From contig NZ_FYEK01000003.1 in assembly GCF_900187885.1 (NCBI RefSeq), positions 315,977 through 379,976 on the forward strand: a stretch of DNA of 64,000 nucleotides. The letters run 5' to 3'. The notes below the pieces were generated by a model that saw nothing but the letters and a program-made list of their open reading frames with translations, searched no databases and was not told the DNA's origin. The position numbers were made by a program, and so were the translations under genes. How positions within the stretch are numbered: position 1 is the first letter of the stretch; every line of letters starts with the position of its first letter. Source of the DNA: Thermoflexus hugenholtzii JAD2. GTDB taxonomy: Bacteria > Chloroflexota > Anaerolineae > Thermoflexales > Thermoflexaceae. Positions 48,924 through 57,373 of this stretch are shown piece by piece.

Positions 48924-49748
48924 ATGTTCCCGCTGGCCTTCGTCCTTTCCTGGCAACCGACGCGCTTCGAGGCCGCCGCGGCCGTCGAGGATCTGGAACG
49001 TGCCCTGGAACAGCTCCGGGGGCTGGGATATCAGGGCGTGGAACTGGCGGTCCGGGACCCCGCCGCGGTCCCGGTGGGGCGGCTGCGGGCGCTCCTTGCC
49101 CGTTACGACCTGCGGGTCCCAGCCATCGGCACCGGCCAGGCCTGGGTGGAGGAAGGGCTCTCCCTGACCCATCCTGATTCGGCGGTGCGGCGCGCCGCCC
49201 TCGCCCGGTTGGAGGCCCACTTGGATCTGGCGGCGGAATGGGGCGCGCAGGTCATCATCGGGCTGATCCGGGGAAGGCGTATGGCGGGTGTGGAGGCCGA
49301 GCGTGCGCGGGGATGGCTTATGGAGGCGCTGGAACACCTGGCCCCCCGCGCCGCTGCCCGGGGTGTCCGCCTCGCCCTGGAGCCGCTGAACCGGCGGGAG
49401 ACGGACTTGCTGAACACCGTAGCGGAGGTCCGGGCCCTGGTGGAAGCGGTCGGCCATCCGAACGTGGGGGTGCTGGTGGATACGTTCCACGCCTTCCTGG
49501 AGGAGCCCTCCATCGAGAGGGCCATCGAGGAGGCCGGCGATCGGCTTTTCCATGTCCACATTGCCGACTCCAACCGGCGGGCACCGGGATGGGGCGGGTT
49601 GGACTTCCGGCCGGCCCTGAAGGCCCTGGAGCGGATCGGCTACCGCGGGTGGCTCTCCGCGGAGGTGATCCCCTCCCCCACCCTGGAGGCAGCCATGGCC
49701 CAGGTCGCCCGGTGGGCCCGTGAAGCCCTGGGGGCTCCTCCCGCGTAA
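48924..49748 (+). CDS. iolO: Sugar isomerase/epimerase, 5-keto-L-gluconate epimerase-like (IolO)
   Basis: This 274-residue TIM-barrel protein has GYQGVELAVRDP, PAIGTGQAWVEEGLSLTHP, VIIGLIRGRRMAG, LALEPLNRRETDLLNTVAEV, VLVDTFHAFLEEP, LFHVHIADSNRRAPGWG and LSAEVIPSP. E, D, H and E in the last segments form the usual metal site. GTGQA, the SLTHP run, IRGRR and ADSNR-AP-G are, as I recall them, shared with Thermotoga IolO, which turns 5-keto-L-gluconate into D-tagaturonate. It is the last gene of the operon. Confidence 0.78.
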   Translation: MFPLAFVLSWQPTRFEAAAAVEDLERALEQLRGLGYQGVELAVRDPAAVPVGRLRALLARYDLRVPAIGTGQAWVEEGLSLTHPDSAVRRAALARLEAHLDLAAEWGAQVIIGLIRGRRMAGVEAERARGWLMEALEHLAPRAAARGVRLALEPLNRRETDLLNTVAEVRALVEAVGHPNVGVLVDTFHAFLEEPSIERAIEEAGDRLFHVHIADSNRRAPGWGGLDFRPALKALERIGYRGWLSAEVIPSPTLEAAMAQVARWAREALGAPPA

Positions 49749-49758
49749 GATCTCGACT

Positions 49759-50199
49759 TCATTCCTCGGGCAACGATCGGATCCGCCATCCAGAGGGCAG
49801 GCGTTCCACCTCCCCACGGGCTTTCCATTGCTGGAAGATCTCCCGCATCCGGGCGAAGGCCCCTCGATCCCAGAGGACGATACCGTGGTCCAGGGCCTCC
49901 AGGAGCAGCGGGTGGCGCGCTTGGAACATCCGCTCCTATTCCGGACGGCTGTAGGGGAACAGGTCCACGTTCCCCTCCACGAGCGGGGTGAAGCGAAGGA
50001 TCCGATCGATCAGACGAATGCCGTCCGCCTCCCGGAGGCCCAGGAGGAGATCATAGTCGCTGCGCCAGGACCAATCCCCCCGGGCGACGGACCCGAACAG
50101 CACCAGGAACTCGAGCTCCTCCCCGCGCTCCTGGAGGAGCCGCTCAACGGTGCGCCGGAAGCGCTCCTCATCGGGAGGGCCGGATGAGAGATTCCGCAA
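49759..50199 (-). pseudogene. MNT-type nucleotidyltransferase with in-frame stop
   Basis: The reading frame from a TTG at 50199 gives a minimal nucleotidyltransferase with FLVLFGSVARGDWSWRSDYD (GSxxxGxxxxSDxD) and NVDLFPY. It is stopped by TAG at 49936-49938. In the same frame directly after the stop, ERMFQARHPLLLEALDHG and RGAFARMREIFQQWKARGE follow, the usual C-terminal part of this family, up to a TGA at 49759. The gene is thus split by one nonsense codon. MNT proteins normally serve as antitoxin to HEPN RNases; a remnant of such a gene overlaps upstream. Confidence 0.8.
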
Positions 50200-50296
50200 A
50201 GCGGATCACCTCCGCCGCATCCTGAAGGGCCTGCCGGGCGTCGGATTCCAGGAACTGATCCACCGGTGCGCCCCGATCGAACGTGTTCGGATAACG
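50168..50296 (-). pseudogene. 3' remnant of a HEPN-domain gene
   Basis: The minus-strand frame gives RYPNTFDRGAPVDQFLESDA followed by RQALQDAAEVIRFAESLIR and a stop at 50168. This matches the final helices of small HEPN toxins, including the RYP(D/N) motif and the ED/SDA helix start. The upstream part, including the catalytic R-x4-H, is missing and is replaced by the 3' end of the acyl-CoA dehydrogenase gene. It overlaps the MNT frame, as in intact HEPN-MNT pairs. Confidence 0.65.
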
Positions 50297-50316
50297 TGAA
50301 GATCTTCCGCTTTTGA

Positions 50317-51678
50317 TCAGCGGCTCCGGCCGAATGAGCGATCTTCAGAGGGGATCTGGGGGTAAGGGACGCCGGCCAGATCCGAGGCCCAGAAGGATTC
50401 CACCAGGGCCAGCATGTTGATCTGGTTGGTGCCTTCGTAGATCGGGTTCAGCCGGACGTCCCGCAGGGCCTTCTCCACCCCCCAGGCCGGCATGTAGCCC
50501 CAGTCCCCCATCAGGTCCAGCGCGCGGGTGGTGATATACACCCCGAGATCGGCGCACAGGGCTTTGGTGGCGGCGGCGATCCCCTGAACGGGGCGTCGAT
50601 ACCGGGCGCTCTGCCAGACCATGGCCCGCATGGCCATCGTCAGGGCCCACAGCTCGGCCAGAGCGACCTGAACTTCCGGATAGGCCAAGAGGGGGCGGTT
50701 CCCCAGGCGGGTTTCCCGGGCGAAGCGGGTGGCGGCCTCCACCGCCCCACGGGCGATCCCCAGGGCGATGGCCCCCACCACCGCCCGCGAGTAATTGAGG
50801 ACGTTTCGGTTCAGAGCCCAGCCCGAGCGCTCCGGCCCGATGCGATGGGTCTCCGGGACGAACACCTGGTCGAAGAACAACTGGGTGGCATCGCAGGCCC
50901 GCTGGCCCAGCTTGCGCTCCCGTCGCCCGGTCCGGAACCCTTCCCGTCCCCGCTCAACGATGAAGGCGGTGAAATCCCGATCCACCCGCGGCGGTTGGCC
51001 GTCCTCCCGCTCCAGCACCGCGAACACCACCACGTAGTCCGCGCGGCTTCCGCCGGAGATGAAGACCTTCTGGCCCTGGATCACATAGCCCCCGCGAACC
51101 TTGCGGGCGACGGTGCAGAAGCGGGCGGAGGTGGCGCCCTCGCTCTCCTCCACATCGGAGCCCGCCTCCGGCTCGGTGATGGCATAAGCGACCAAGCGGA
51201 TCTCCCCGCGCCGGTTGGCGCGGCAGATCGGCCACAGCCACCGGCGCCAGACCCCCAAGTCGCCGCAGAGCAACAGCGGGGCCATCCCCAGGTCGTGGAA
51301 CAGTAACGCCAGCCCGATGCCCCCGCAGGCGGCGCAGAACTCCTCCGCTTTCAAGGCGAAGTGGAAGATATGCCGCCCGGGGATCGCCCGCCAGGGCATG
51401 GCCCCGATGGGCCACGGCGCGGCCTCGGAGAGGAAACCCCGACGGCCGGCCTCCCGATACAGCGGCCCGAGATCCACCCCTTCTGGATCTCGATCCGCCT
51501 CCCGGGCGAGGGGCGCAATGAACTGCTCCGCGAAGCGGCGGTAGGCCCGGCGACGCCGCTGCAGATCCCGGGGCAGCGTGCGGGTGTCCCGCTCCCACAG
51601 GGTTTCCGTGGAACCGTCATACAGCCAGCGCCCCAAGGGCTTCAGGCGCTGGATGGAATCGAGCAGCTCCGGATGCAT
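50317..51678 (-). CDS. Acyl-CoA dehydrogenase with catalytic glutamate
   Basis: This 453-residue flavoprotein has AYAITEPEAGSDVEE, GGYVIQGQKVFISGGSRADYVVVFA, ATQLFFDQVFVPE, MGDWGYMPAWGVEKALRDVR and IYEGTNQINML, where E of YEGT is the usual catalytic base. It is longer at the N-terminus than most (about 380-400). It follows the second acyl-CoA dehydrogenase by 27 bases on the same strand, so the two may form a heteromeric enzyme. The acyl substrate is unknown. Confidence 0.92.
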   Translation of the reverse strand: MHPELLDSIQRLKPLGRWLYDGSTETLWERDTRTLPRDLQRRRRAYRRFAEQFIAPLAREADRDPEGVDLGPLYREAGRRGFLSEAAPWPIGAMPWRAIPGRHIFHFALKAEEFCAACGGIGLALLFHDLGMAPLLLCGDLGVWRRWLWPICRANRRGEIRLVAYAITEPEAGSDVEESEGATSARFCTVARKVRGGYVIQGQKVFISGGSRADYVVVFAVLEREDGQPPRVDRDFTAFIVERGREGFRTGRRERKLGQRACDATQLFFDQVFVPETHRIGPERSGWALNRNVLNYSRAVVGAIALGIARGAVEAATRFARETRLGNRPLLAYPEVQVALAELWALTMAMRAMVWQSARYRRPVQGIAAATKALCADLGVYITTRALDLMGDWGYMPAWGVEKALRDVRLNPIYEGTNQINMLALVESFWASDLAGVPYPQIPSEDRSFGRSR

Positions 51679-51705
51679 CGCGCCTCCTGTTCCTCAGAAA
51701 AAAGA

Positions 51706-52833
51706 TCACTCGGCGTAGCACAACCGGATCCGGTCGGGCGACCCGTGGAGCACGCGCAGGGTGGAGACATCCCGCAGGCGTCCAGCCAGGCCGTGGTCCT
51801 CCATGTAGCCGTATCCGCCCATCACCTGCAGGCTGTTCGAGACCGCCCGCCAGGCGTGCTCGGCGATGGCCAGCTTGGCGACGGCGGCCCAGCGCTCCAG
51901 GACATCCTCCGACAGCGCCGACAGGGGCTGCTCCGCGTGGGCCTTCAGCAGGAGCTCCAGGGTCATCACATCCGCGGCCGCCGTCCCCAGCAGGCTGCGC
52001 ACCGGCCCATGGGCGATGATCCGGCGTCCCCCCTGATAGCGGGTTCGGGCGTATGCCCGCGCTTGATCCAAGGATCGTCGGGCGACCCCCAGGGCGATGG
52101 CCGCATGGCCCAGCCAGTCCAGGGCAAGGAGCCGCCGCAGACGCCGATGGGCTTCCTCTCCCCGGGCGAGGATGCGGGCGGCACCCTCTCGCGCGATGAG
52201 AACCCCGTCCGCCTGCAGATGGCCCATCCACGCCGCCCGAAGCCCCAGGCGCTCGGGGAGGGGTTCGAGCCGGACCCCCGGGAGATCTGCGGGGAGGGTG
52301 ATCAGCGCCCAGGAAGAATCCTCCGCAGCGCGGGCGAAGAGCAGGAGGCCCTGGGGAGGGCCGGCCGAGATCAGAAACCAGGAGCGACCTTCCAGAAGGA
52401 GACGGTCATGCGGCCCGGTGAGGCGCAGCCCATCCTCCTCCTCTCCTGCGAAGGGGCTCGGGGAGATCCCATCGGCCAGCAGTCCGCCCAGGGTCAGCCG
52501 GGCGCCCCGGGGGAAGAACCGGGCGCCCTCCAGGGCCGCGCAGGCGATCCCCTGGGCGTGGAGGGCGAGGGCGAACCCCGCACAGGCCTCGCCCAGCCGA
52601 GCCAGCGCATGCAGGGAGAGGCCGAGGCGTTCCGTCCATGTCCAGCGCCCCCAGATGCCCGTTGTGAAGCCCGGCGCCTCAGGATCCGGATCCGCCAACA
52701 GACCGATCGCCTCCGCCTCTTTTAGAAGGGCCTCTCGGCGCGCCGGATCCGCCTCCGGATCCTCGGCCTCCAGCCGCTGGAGAAAGCGGCGGAGCGCGAC
52801 CTCCAGAAGCCGCGCCTCTTCTTCAACGCTCAC
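51706..52833 (-). CDS. Acyl-CoA dehydrogenase-like protein lacking the usual catalytic glutamate
   Basis: This 375-residue acyl-CoA dehydrogenase-fold protein has LALDWLGHAAIALGVARRSLDQARAYARTR, VMGGYGYMEDHGLAGRLRDV and ends LRVLHGSPDRIRL. The position of the catalytic YEGT motif reads LHGS, so the base is absent. In the N-terminal half the FAD and substrate motifs are weak. It overlaps the upstream decarboxylase-like gene by 11 bases. It is probably the non-catalytic, FAD-binding or structural partner of the neighbouring dehydrogenase, as in mycobacterial alpha2beta2 pairs. Confidence 0.8.
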   Translation of the reverse strand: MSVEEEARLLEVALRRFLQRLEAEDPEADPARREALLKEAEAIGLLADPDPEAPGFTTGIWGRWTWTERLGLSLHALARLGEACAGFALALHAQGIACAALEGARFFPRGARLTLGGLLADGISPSPFAGEEEDGLRLTGPHDRLLLEGRSWFLISAGPPQGLLLFARAAEDSSWALITLPADLPGVRLEPLPERLGLRAAWMGHLQADGVLIAREGAARILARGEEAHRRLRRLLALDWLGHAAIALGVARRSLDQARAYARTRYQGGRRIIAHGPVRSLLGTAAADVMTLELLLKAHAEQPLSALSEDVLERWAAVAKLAIAEHAWRAVSNSLQVMGGYGYMEDHGLAGRLRDVSTLRVLHGSPDRIRLCYAE

Positions 52834-53818
52834 GGATCCCTCCCGGATCTTCCGAAGGGGAATGGATGATCACCGGCGTGGCGGCTTCCCCATAGCGAAC
52901 CGTGAGACGGGCCACGGGACGATCCTCCCCCGGATACGGCGCGTGCGGCCGCGCTGCCGAGTCGATGGCCTCCCCGGCGGGGAGGATGGCGTAGCGGACC
53001 AGGTAATTCTTCGTCGCTACAGCCACGGGGGAAAGACTTAGGCTCCGGAGCTGATCTGCCACCGGGTGATCGCCCAGGATCAGCGTGCCGGATCCCGGGC
53101 GCAGGCCCAGCTGGTAGACCGCGTAGACCGGGATGGTGGTGCGGATCAGCGCGCCGTTGCGGACGCTGAAGGTCACCAGCGGACGCAGGTCCCGGATCAC
53201 CAGCCCGCTGGAACGGACCGTCAGGGTGAGGATATGACGGCCGCCCTCGCTGAGGCGCACCCGCTGGAAGGCCGGGGTTTTCTCGAAGTCCATATCGGCG
53301 AGGAACTTGGCGTAGCCATAGATCACCCGTCCGGCGTCCCGGGCGATGCGGGTGGTCACCGGCAGATGGAGGATGAAGGCCCCCCACCCCGGGAAGCGGC
53401 TTTCCAGGAGCACCGGGAGCCCGGGCGGGGCGGGCCGTCCATAGGTGCACAGGAGGGCGATGGCCACCTCCCCATACGGGCCGATGGTGGTGTGGATGTA
53501 ATGGAAAGCGGCGATCCCCACCAGCGCCCGGCCGCCGGGGGTCACCACCGGGTGAAGGCGGTCGGAAGGGAGCAACGCCCGCACCGCCTCCCGATCGGCG
53601 GTGAAGATCCCCAGGAAGCTATCATCCCGATAGTAGAAGATCGGAAGGTCAACCCGGCCGGAGCCCACATCGATCCCGGTGGCGGTGGGTCCGGTCCAGC
53701 GGAGGAACTCCTCCGCCGCGTCCGGCCTCCAGCCGAGGAGCGCCCGAAGGCCTCGCACGCCCACATACCCCAGGGCGGCAACGCCCATCCCCGCAAGCCA
53801 CCATCCCCTGCGTCCCAT
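52823..53818 (-). CDS. Acetoacetate decarboxylase-like protein with N-terminal membrane anchor
   Basis: This 331-residue protein starts with a short basic stretch and one membrane helix (WWLAGMGVAALGYVGV). The rest resembles the acetoacetate decarboxylase fold: PIFYYRDDSFLGIFTADRE, VGIAAFHYIHTTIGPYGEVA and VIYGYAKFLADMDFEK, with a lysine in the place of the Schiff-base lysine of YGYPKK. Only one lysine of the usual pair remains, so decarboxylase activity is uncertain. It heads the minus-strand operon with two acyl-CoA dehydrogenases. Confidence 0.65.
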   Translation of the reverse strand: MGRRGWWLAGMGVAALGYVGVRGLRALLGWRPDAAEEFLRWTGPTATGIDVGSGRVDLPIFYYRDDSFLGIFTADREAVRALLPSDRLHPVVTPGGRALVGIAAFHYIHTTIGPYGEVAIALLCTYGRPAPPGLPVLLESRFPGWGAFILHLPVTTRIARDAGRVIYGYAKFLADMDFEKTPAFQRVRLSEGGRHILTLTVRSSGLVIRDLRPLVTFSVRNGALIRTTIPVYAVYQLGLRPGSGTLILGDHPVADQLRSLSLSPVAVATKNYLVRYAILPAGEAIDSAARPHAPYPGEDRPVARLTVRYGEAATPVIIHSPSEDPGGIRER

Positions 53819-53853
53819 CGCCAGCCTCCCTCTGGTGTGCTGGGGGAGAAAGC

Positions 53854-53882
53854 TCGGAAACGACGCTCTATTCTGTTATAAT
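53854..53882 (+). promoter_or_regulatory. Extended -10 promoter for the DUF2726 gene
   Basis: TGTTATAAT (53874-53882) is an extended -10 with a perfect TATAAT. Seventeen bases upstream is only a weak -35 (TCGGAA). The gene start is 67 bases downstream. Confidence 0.55.
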
Positions 53883-53948
53883 TCTGGCCGAAATCGTTAC
53901 ATCCGCGCTTCGGGGCCCTCAGGGCGATCAGCAGGAAGGAGCCGGATC

Positions 53949-54500
53949 ATGGAGCAGCTGGGAGGGATCCTGATCGCTGCAGCATGCGGGCTGGGCCTCG
54001 TCCTGGCCCTCGCCGCCGGGTGGCTGTTGAACTCGTCCGTGCAGAGGAAGACGCCGGCGCAGGTTGTGGAGAGACCCGAGGCTCTCCAGGAGGGCTCCTT
54101 GCAGATCCGACGGATGCTCTCAGACGCCGAGGCTGCCTTCTACTGGGCGCTGAAGCGGGCCGTCGGCGATCGCTGGGTGATCCTCCCCAGGGTGCCCCTT
54201 CATCGCGTGTTCCGCCGCATCGAACATCTTCCCCACGAGATGTATACCATGCTGGAGAACGGCGAGGTGGATTTCCTCCTGGTGCATCCACGCTCCTGGG
54301 AACCGGTCTGTGGGATTGAGTTGGACGACAGCACGCATCACAGTCCCACCCGGCGGGAGCGGGATCGCCGCAAGGAGGCGCTGTTTCGGGCCGCAGGCCT
54401 ACCCCTGCTCCGCTGGAGCATGAGCGAGCGCTGGGACGTGGAAGAGATCGCCACACGGGTGAGCGCCACCCTGAACGCCGCTCGAGAATCCCAGAACTGA
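53949..54500 (+). CDS. DUF2726 domain protein with N-terminal membrane helix
   Basis: This 183-residue protein begins with a membrane helix (GGILIAAACGLGLVLALAAGW). A C-terminal DUF2726 domain follows: MLSDAEAAFYWALKRAVGDR, VDFLLVHPRSWEPVCGIELDDSTH and RRKEALFRAAGLPLLRW. The D...E-x-D pattern resembles the core of PD-(D/E)XK nucleases, to which DUF2726 is related, but catalysis is unproven. It is divergent from the decarboxylase-like gene. Confidence 0.8.
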   Translation: MEQLGGILIAAACGLGLVLALAAGWLLNSSVQRKTPAQVVERPEALQEGSLQIRRMLSDAEAAFYWALKRAVGDRWVILPRVPLHRVFRRIEHLPHEMYTMLENGEVDFLLVHPRSWEPVCGIELDDSTHHSPTRRERDRRKEALFRAAGLPLLRWSMSERWDVEEIATRVSATLNAARESQN

Positions 54501-54534
54501 GCGGGGACCTCTTATCGACCTATCGGAGGCCACC

Positions 54535-55461
54535 ATGGAACGCATTGGGTTCATCGGCCTGGGGGTGATGGGCAAGCCCATGGCTCGCAATCTGCTGAAG
54601 GCGGGCTATCCGCTGGTGGTCTACAACCGCAGCCGTCCCCCCATGGAGGAGCTGGCGGCAGAGGGGGCGGAGCCGGCCGGCTCCCCCCGGGAGGTCGCCC
54701 AACGCAGCGATGTGGTCATCACCATGCTGCCGGACACCCCGGAGGTGGAGCAGGTGTTAGACGGGCCCGACGGGGTCTTCGAGGGCGGACGGCCGGGCCT
54801 GATCGTGATCGACATGAGCACCATCGATCCGATGGCCGCGCGGCGCCTGGCGGCGCGGGCCGCGGAGCGGGGCATCGTGATGCTGGACGCGCCGGTCTCC
54901 GGGGGGGAGATCGGGGCAATCCAGGGGACGCTCTCCATTATGGTGGGAGGGGATGCGGCGGCCTTCGAGCGCTGCCTGCCCATCCTGCAGGCGATGGGCC
55001 GGAACATTATCTATATGGGGGAATCCGGCGCGGGTCAGGTCACGAAGGCGGCCAACCAGGTGGTGGTGGCGTTGACCATCGCCGCCATCAGCGAGGCCCT
55101 GGTGCTGGCGGCCAAAGCCGGGGTGGATCCGGCGAAGGTGCGCCAGGCGCTCCTGGGGGGCTTCGCCGGCAGCCGCATCCTGGAAGTCCACGGCCAGCGG
55201 ATCCTGGAGCGGAACTTCCGCCCGGGGTTCCGGATCCGCCTGCACCACAAGGATCTGCGGATCGCCCTGGGTCTGGGCCGGGCAGTAGGAGCCAGCCTGC
55301 CCCTCACCGCGCTGGTCCACGAATGGCTGGGGGCGCTGGTGACGCGCGGACATGGCGATCTGGATCACGCCGCGCTGGTCACGCTGGTGGAGGAGTGGGC
55401 CCAGACCCAGGTGCGCCCCCACCCGGAAGCGCCACCTCCTGAGAGGTCCGCCAGGCCATAA
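54535..55461 (+). CDS. Beta-hydroxyacid dehydrogenase, tartronate semialdehyde reductase-like
   Basis: This 308-residue enzyme has RIGFIGLGVMGKPMARNLLKAG (NAD(P) binding), MLDAPVSGGEIGAIQGTLSIMVGG (substrate loop) and GAGQVTKAANQVVVAL with the catalytic lysine. It belongs to the 3-hydroxyisobutyrate/2-hydroxy-3-oxopropionate (GarR) family. The DAPVSGGEIGA segment is more like GarR. It stands alone between DUF2726 and DUF488 genes, so context does not fix its substrate. Confidence 0.9.
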   Translation: MERIGFIGLGVMGKPMARNLLKAGYPLVVYNRSRPPMEELAAEGAEPAGSPREVAQRSDVVITMLPDTPEVEQVLDGPDGVFEGGRPGLIVIDMSTIDPMAARRLAARAAERGIVMLDAPVSGGEIGAIQGTLSIMVGGDAAAFERCLPILQAMGRNIIYMGESGAGQVTKAANQVVVALTIAAISEALVLAAKAGVDPAKVRQALLGGFAGSRILEVHGQRILERNFRPGFRIRLHHKDLRIALGLGRAVGASLPLTALVHEWLGALVTRGHGDLDHAALVTLVEEWAQTQVRPHPEAPPPERSARP

Positions 55462-55537
55462 GGTCCGGGCAGATCCCTGCCCTCCCCTGACCTCATAGCC
55501 CTCAGGGAGAGTGCCCTTCGTCAGCAAAGGAGGAGCG

Positions 55538-55924
55538 ATGATCAAAGTGAAGCGGGTCTATGATCCCGCGGAGCCGGATGACGGGAGGCGGTTCCTGATG
55601 GATCGGCTGTGGCCGCGAGGGGTCAAGAAGGAGGCCCTGCGGATGGACGGCTGGCTGCGGGAGGTGGCGCCCAGCGACCGGCTGCGGCGGTGGTTCGGCC
55701 ACGATCCGAAGAAGTGGGAGGAGTTCCGGCGGCGCTACTTCGCGGAGCTGGAGGCGCATCCTGAAGCCTGGCAGCCGTTGCGGGAGGCCGCCCGCGCCGG
55801 CAATGTCACTCTGCTCTTCAGCGCCCGCGACACCTCCTACAACAACGCCGTGGCCCTCCGGGAGTTTCTCGAGGGAAAGCTGACAGAGCCCAACGATCCT
55901 TCGCTCCAGGCCTCAGGCCTATAA
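55538..55924 (+). CDS. DUF488 family protein
   Basis: This 128-residue protein has IKVKRVYDPAEPDDGRRFLM, RLWPRGVKKEALRMDGWLRE, SDRLRRWFGHDPKKWEEFRR and VTLLFSARDTSYNNAVALRE, the full DUF488 pattern of short stand-alone members. Function is not known. The ATG at 55538 follows AAAGGAGGAG. Confidence 0.88.
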   Translation: MIKVKRVYDPAEPDDGRRFLMDRLWPRGVKKEALRMDGWLREVAPSDRLRRWFGHDPKKWEEFRRRYFAELEAHPEAWQPLREAARAGNVTLLFSARDTSYNNAVALREFLEGKLTEPNDPSLQASGL

Positions 55925-55956
55925 CGTCTTCGTTCGCTTGAGTTGAGGTCCGAACT

Positions 55957-57219
55957 CTATTTGCCCCTTACGGGCAGCGAGGGGAGGATCAATCGCACCA
56001 CCCGTTCGTAGAACAGATAATCCCATGCCCAGCCGGAGAGCACCACCAGCCGGTTCCGCATCCCGATCAGGCGGATGAGATGGACCCCCAGCCAGAGCAA
56101 CCAGGCCGCGAAGCCGGTGAAGGCGCGCCCGAACACATGGGCGACGGCGGCGTTCCGCCCGATGGTCACCAACGTCCCCGGATCCCGATACCGGAAAGGG
56201 AGCGACGGGCGGCCCTTCAGGGCGCGCAGGATGTTCCGCGCGGCGAGGGTTCCTTGCTGGATGGCCACCGGCGCGACCATAGGCAGCTTCCCCGGCCCTT
56301 CCGGGAGCGCCAGATCTCCCACCACGTAGATCTCCGGATGGCCGGGCACCTGGAGGGCAGGGGTCACCGGCACCCGCTCCCCTGGCCCGAGGGGAAGCCC
56401 CAGGGCCGCCCCCAGGGGATGCCCGCGCACGCCGGCCGTCCACACCACGGTGGCCGTCTCGATTGCTTCCCCATCCTGCAGGCGCACCCGATCGGGTCCC
56501 ACCGCGGCCACGGGAGCGCGCCGCCGCACCTCTACGCCCAAATGACGAAGCCGCTCCCGCGCATAAGCGGAAAGGACCGCCGGCAACCCGGGGAGCACCT
56601 CCGCCATCGCCTCGAGGAGGAGCACGCGGACCTCCCGGAAGTCCAGGGTGGGGAAATCCCGGCGCAGCGGGCGCGCGATGAGCTCGGCGAGGGCGCCTGC
56701 GAACTCCACGCCGGTGGGGCCGCCGCCCACGATCACGAAGGTCAGCAGACGCCGCCGGCGGAGCGGATCCGGCTCCCGGGCCGCCCGCTCGAAGACCGAC
56801 AGGATGTGATTACGCAGGGCGACGGCCTGATCCAGGTCCTTGAGGAAGAAGGCGTGCTCGGCGACTCCGGGGACGCCGAAGGTGTGCGCCAGGCTCCCGG
56901 GAGCCAGGATCAGGAAGTCGTAATCGATGGGCGGGCCGTCGGTCTCCAGCCGGCGGGCGGCCGGATCGATCCCCCGCACCTCCGCCATCTCGAAGGCCAC
57001 GTTGGGAAAGCGCCGCAGGAGCCCTCGAATGGGGAAAGCGATGGCCTCGGGCTCGATCTCGGCGGCCGCCACCTGATAGAGCAAGGGGAAAAACGTGTGG
57101 TGGTTCCGGCGGTCTACCAGCAGCACCTCCACCGGCTCAAAGGCGAGGGTCCGCACGGCCCACAACCCGCCGAACCCTGCCCCCACCACCACGATCCGTG
57201 GTCGCCTGCGCTTTCCCAT
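55957..57219 (-). CDS. ndh: Type II NADH:quinone oxidoreductase
   Basis: This 420-residue flavoprotein has two dinucleotide-binding motifs, RIVVVGAGFGGLWAVRTLAF and VIVGGGPTGVEFAGALAEL. It also has RRNHHTFFPLLYQVAAAEIEPE, TVVWTAGVRGHPLG and YVVGDLAL. The C-terminal amphipathic and hydrophobic part attaches it to the membrane. It transfers electrons from NADH to quinone without pumping, an alternative to complex I. The start follows GGGAGGTC. Confidence 0.92.
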   Translation of the reverse strand: MGKRRRPRIVVVGAGFGGLWAVRTLAFEPVEVLLVDRRNHHTFFPLLYQVAAAEIEPEAIAFPIRGLLRRFPNVAFEMAEVRGIDPAARRLETDGPPIDYDFLILAPGSLAHTFGVPGVAEHAFFLKDLDQAVALRNHILSVFERAAREPDPLRRRRLLTFVIVGGGPTGVEFAGALAELIARPLRRDFPTLDFREVRVLLLEAMAEVLPGLPAVLSAYARERLRHLGVEVRRRAPVAAVGPDRVRLQDGEAIETATVVWTAGVRGHPLGAALGLPLGPGERVPVTPALQVPGHPEIYVVGDLALPEGPGKLPMVAPVAIQQGTLAARNILRALKGRPSLPFRYRDPGTLVTIGRNAAVAHVFGRAFTGFAAWLLWLGVHLIRLIGMRNRLVVLSGWAWDYLFYERVVRLILPSLPVRGK

Positions 57220-57264
57220 AGATGACCTCCCTTCCGGGATTCTGAGCGGTCGAATCCTGAGCCT

Positions 57265-57282
57265 CTTTGCGCGCGCGCAAAG
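57265..57282. promoter_or_regulatory. Perfect 18-base palindrome between ndh and the NnrS-like gene
   Basis: CTTTGCGCGCGCGCAAAG lies midway in the 154-base divergent intergenic region, 46 bases from the ndh start. A regulator site acting on one or both genes is likely. Confidence 0.5.
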
Positions 57283-57373
57283 CGAGCTCCGCCGATCGGA
57301 GGTAAAACATCAGCGCAACCGTGCTTCCGGAGCCGGCAAGCTTCTAAGATTTGATCCCGGGTGAAGAGTCAGG

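Noticed and set aside
57245-57265. GGTCGAATCC resembling a tRNA T-arm
   Set aside because: No acceptor, D or anticodon stems can be built around it.
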